From JAIVJN01 sp036732565 (GTDB lineage Bacteria > Acidobacteriota > Vicinamibacteria > Vicinamibacterales > UBA2999), in the NCBI GenBank assembly GCA_036732565.1, contig DAINCF010000108.1:1-16289 (forward strand): 16,289 bases of DNA, given 5' to 3'. Made by a program: the position numbers and the translations under genes. Under the pieces are notes generated by a model. The model was not told the DNA's origin. It was given only the letters and a program-made list of their open reading frames with translations, and ran no database searches. Positions 14,987 through 16,289 of the stretch are shown here, piece by piece. Position 1 is the stretch's first letter. Each line of letters begins with the position of its first letter.

Positions 14987-16289
14987 TCAGTACTGCTCCG
15001 CAACCTTCCCCTGACCCTTGAGCGCTCGCCGGTAACGCATGACCGCGGCGTGCAGTGCCTCGGCGATCCGGTCCTTGTAGGCCGCGTTCCTCAGCAGTTG
15101 ATTCTCCTGACGGTTCGAGAGAAACGAAATCTCTGCGAGGATGCTGGGCATGTTGGCGCCGATGAGCACTACGAACGGCGCCTTCTTGACGCCGCGATCG
15201 CGGATGTCCTTGTTCGATCGACGGGCCCGTGACACCAGGGCCTCCTGGACCATCGCGGCAAAGTCACGTGACTCGTCGAGCTTGTTGTTCAAGGCGATAG
15301 CCTTGATGATGTCCGGCAGGTTGTGCATCGCCCGCTCGGACGCCGAGTTCTCGCGGGCGGCGACCGCTTCGGCCTCCGGCGACGACGCGAAGCTGAGATA
15401 GTAGGTCTCGACCCCGCCGGCATCCGCATTGCGGCTGGCATTCGCGTGAATCGACACGAAGAGATCGGCGCCTTCGCGGTTCGCGATCTCCGTGCGCTCC
15501 TCGAGCGGCACGTACACATCGGAACGGCGCGTCAGCACCACCTCGATCCCGGGCTCTTTCAGCAGCAGCTTCTCCAGGCGCAGCGCGACGTCGAGCGTGA
15601 CCGGCGCCTCGTTGAGTCCCCGCCCCTGAACGCCCGGATCTCGTCCTCCATGCCCGGGGTCGATGACGATCCGCGACACGCCGAGCCCGAGTTGACGCGC
15701 GATCGAAAAGCCACCAGCCGAATTCGCTGACGGCGAGGAGGGTGGCGGTGTCGGCTTGTCCACCGTCTCCCGAGCGGGAACCGGTGGCCGACTCGGCGCC
15801 GGCATCTCATCGACGGCTGGCGCGACCGGCGGCAGATCGGTTTCCCTCGCTAGCTTGAGCGGTGCCTCTTCGGAAACGGCGGCACGCTCGACAGGCGCAG
15901 GTGGAAGCTCCGCTGGCGTCGGCGCCGGCGGAGCGGCAGCACGCAGCGCCTTGGATCGCTCGCAATCGATGACGATGCGGAACGGGTTGTAGAGCGTGAA
16001 CACACTGTGACGCGTCACCCCCTCGAGGTCCAGCACAACGCGAACCGTCCGGTCGGGATGTCGGCCGAGTCGAATCTGGCGGACGACGTCGTTGGAGTAG
16101 TCCATCACGGCATCGACGAGCGGCGGCGCCGCGGTCACGCCAGCCAGGTCGAAGAACACCCGCGACGGTCCGGTGATGCGCTCCTCGCGATAGGTGACCT
16201 CACGATCGAACGTGAGCGTCACGCGGACGGCTTCCGGCAGCACCGTGCGCTGCACGTCCGTCAACACTGCCCGCGGCTGGGACGTCGGC
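14987..16289 (-). CDS. N-acetylmuramoyl-L-alanine amidase, AMIN plus Amidase_3 (cut by window edge)
   Basis: This zinc amidase cleaves the bond between MurNAc and the stem peptide in the periplasm, typically during daughter-cell separation. The frame is open to the right edge, so the N-terminus and signal peptide are missing. A GTG at 16267 falls inside the AMIN domain and is not a credible start. Counting from that GTG, the AMIN domain spans about 1-102, a Pro-rich linker about 110-185, and Amidase_3 about 198-412. Zinc and catalytic residues are His206 (DPGHGG), Glu220 (GLNEAPVTL), His274 (SIHANAS) and Glu379 (ILAEISFLSN). The charged helical stretch at about 297-355 occupies the place of the autoinhibitory insertion of AmiA/B/C-type enzymes, so control by a LytM/NlpD-like activator is plausible. 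The stop is at 14987-14989. Confidence 0.93.
   Translation of the reverse strand, partial: PTSQPRAVLTDVQRTVLPEAVRVTLTFDREVTYREERITGPSRVFFDLAGVTAAPPLVDAVMDYSNDVVRQIRLGRHPDRTVRVVLDLEGVTRHSVFTLYNPFRIVIDCERSKALRAAAPPAPTPAELPPAPVERAAVSEEAPLKLARETDLPPVAPAVDEMPAPSRPPVPARETVDKPTPPPSSPSANSAGGFSIARQLGLGVSRIVIDPGHGGRDPGVQGRGLNEAPVTLDVALRLEKLLLKEPGIEVVLTRRSDVYVPLEERTEIANREGADLFVSIHANASRNADAGGVETYYLSFASSPEAEAVAARENSASERAMHNLPDIIKAIALNNKLDESRDFAAMVQEALVSRARRSNKDIRDRGVKKAPFVVLIGANMPSILAEISFLSNRQENQLLRNAAYKDRIAEALHAAVMRYRRALKGQGKVAEQY

Overview
The window is a gene-dense, GC-rich bacterial chromosome segment that carries one long aromatic amino acid biosynthesis operon followed by a mixed housekeeping region. 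I infer an uncultured or soil-type Acidobacteriota, possibly class Vicinamibacteria. The grounds are base composition, the set of short intergenic repeats, a small secreted PKD-type protein and a bactofilin-like membrane protein. This assignment is from memory of such genomes and was not computed.

Positions 1-9585 (+ strand) read aroE (3' end only), trpE, trpG, trpD, trpC, trpF, trpB, trpA, chorismate mutase (aroQ), DAHP synthase (aroF) and prephenate dehydrogenase (tyrA). DAHP synthase feeds carbon into the shikimate pathway, AroE acts in mid-pathway, TrpEGDCFBA takes chorismate to tryptophan, and chorismate mutase plus TyrA take chorismate towards tyrosine and phenylalanine. Most junctions overlap by 1-17 bases, so translation is probably coupled. 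Three junctions are opened instead by non-coding repeats: trpG/trpD by a palindromic element, aroQ/aroF by an AGAACCCT tandem array, and aroF/tyrA by several hairpins.

Positions 9602-11457 (+) hold scoA and scoB (the two subunits of a 3-oxoacid CoA-transferase) and a JAMM/M67 metallopeptidase. The peptidase has no ATG, GTG or TTG start and probably begins at a CTG overlapping the scoB stop. Positions 11473-12495 (+) encode an exported multi-pass membrane protein with a bactofilin-like beta-repeat.

Positions 12562-13032 (-) encode a small secreted PKD-like protein. It is divergent from pepA (13108-14598, +), an M17 leucyl aminopeptidase. An 80-residue single-pass membrane protein follows (14656-14898, +). 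A large inverted repeat (14902-14980) separates it from a convergent AMIN plus Amidase_3 peptidoglycan amidase (-) that runs off the right edge.

I found no tRNA, rRNA, CRISPR array, transposase, prophage or obvious defence system. The points most worth a second look are the non-canonical start of the JAMM gene, the different repeat families between and inside operon genes, and three TATAAT/TACAAT boxes so close to start codons that leaderless or near-leaderless mRNAs are likely.
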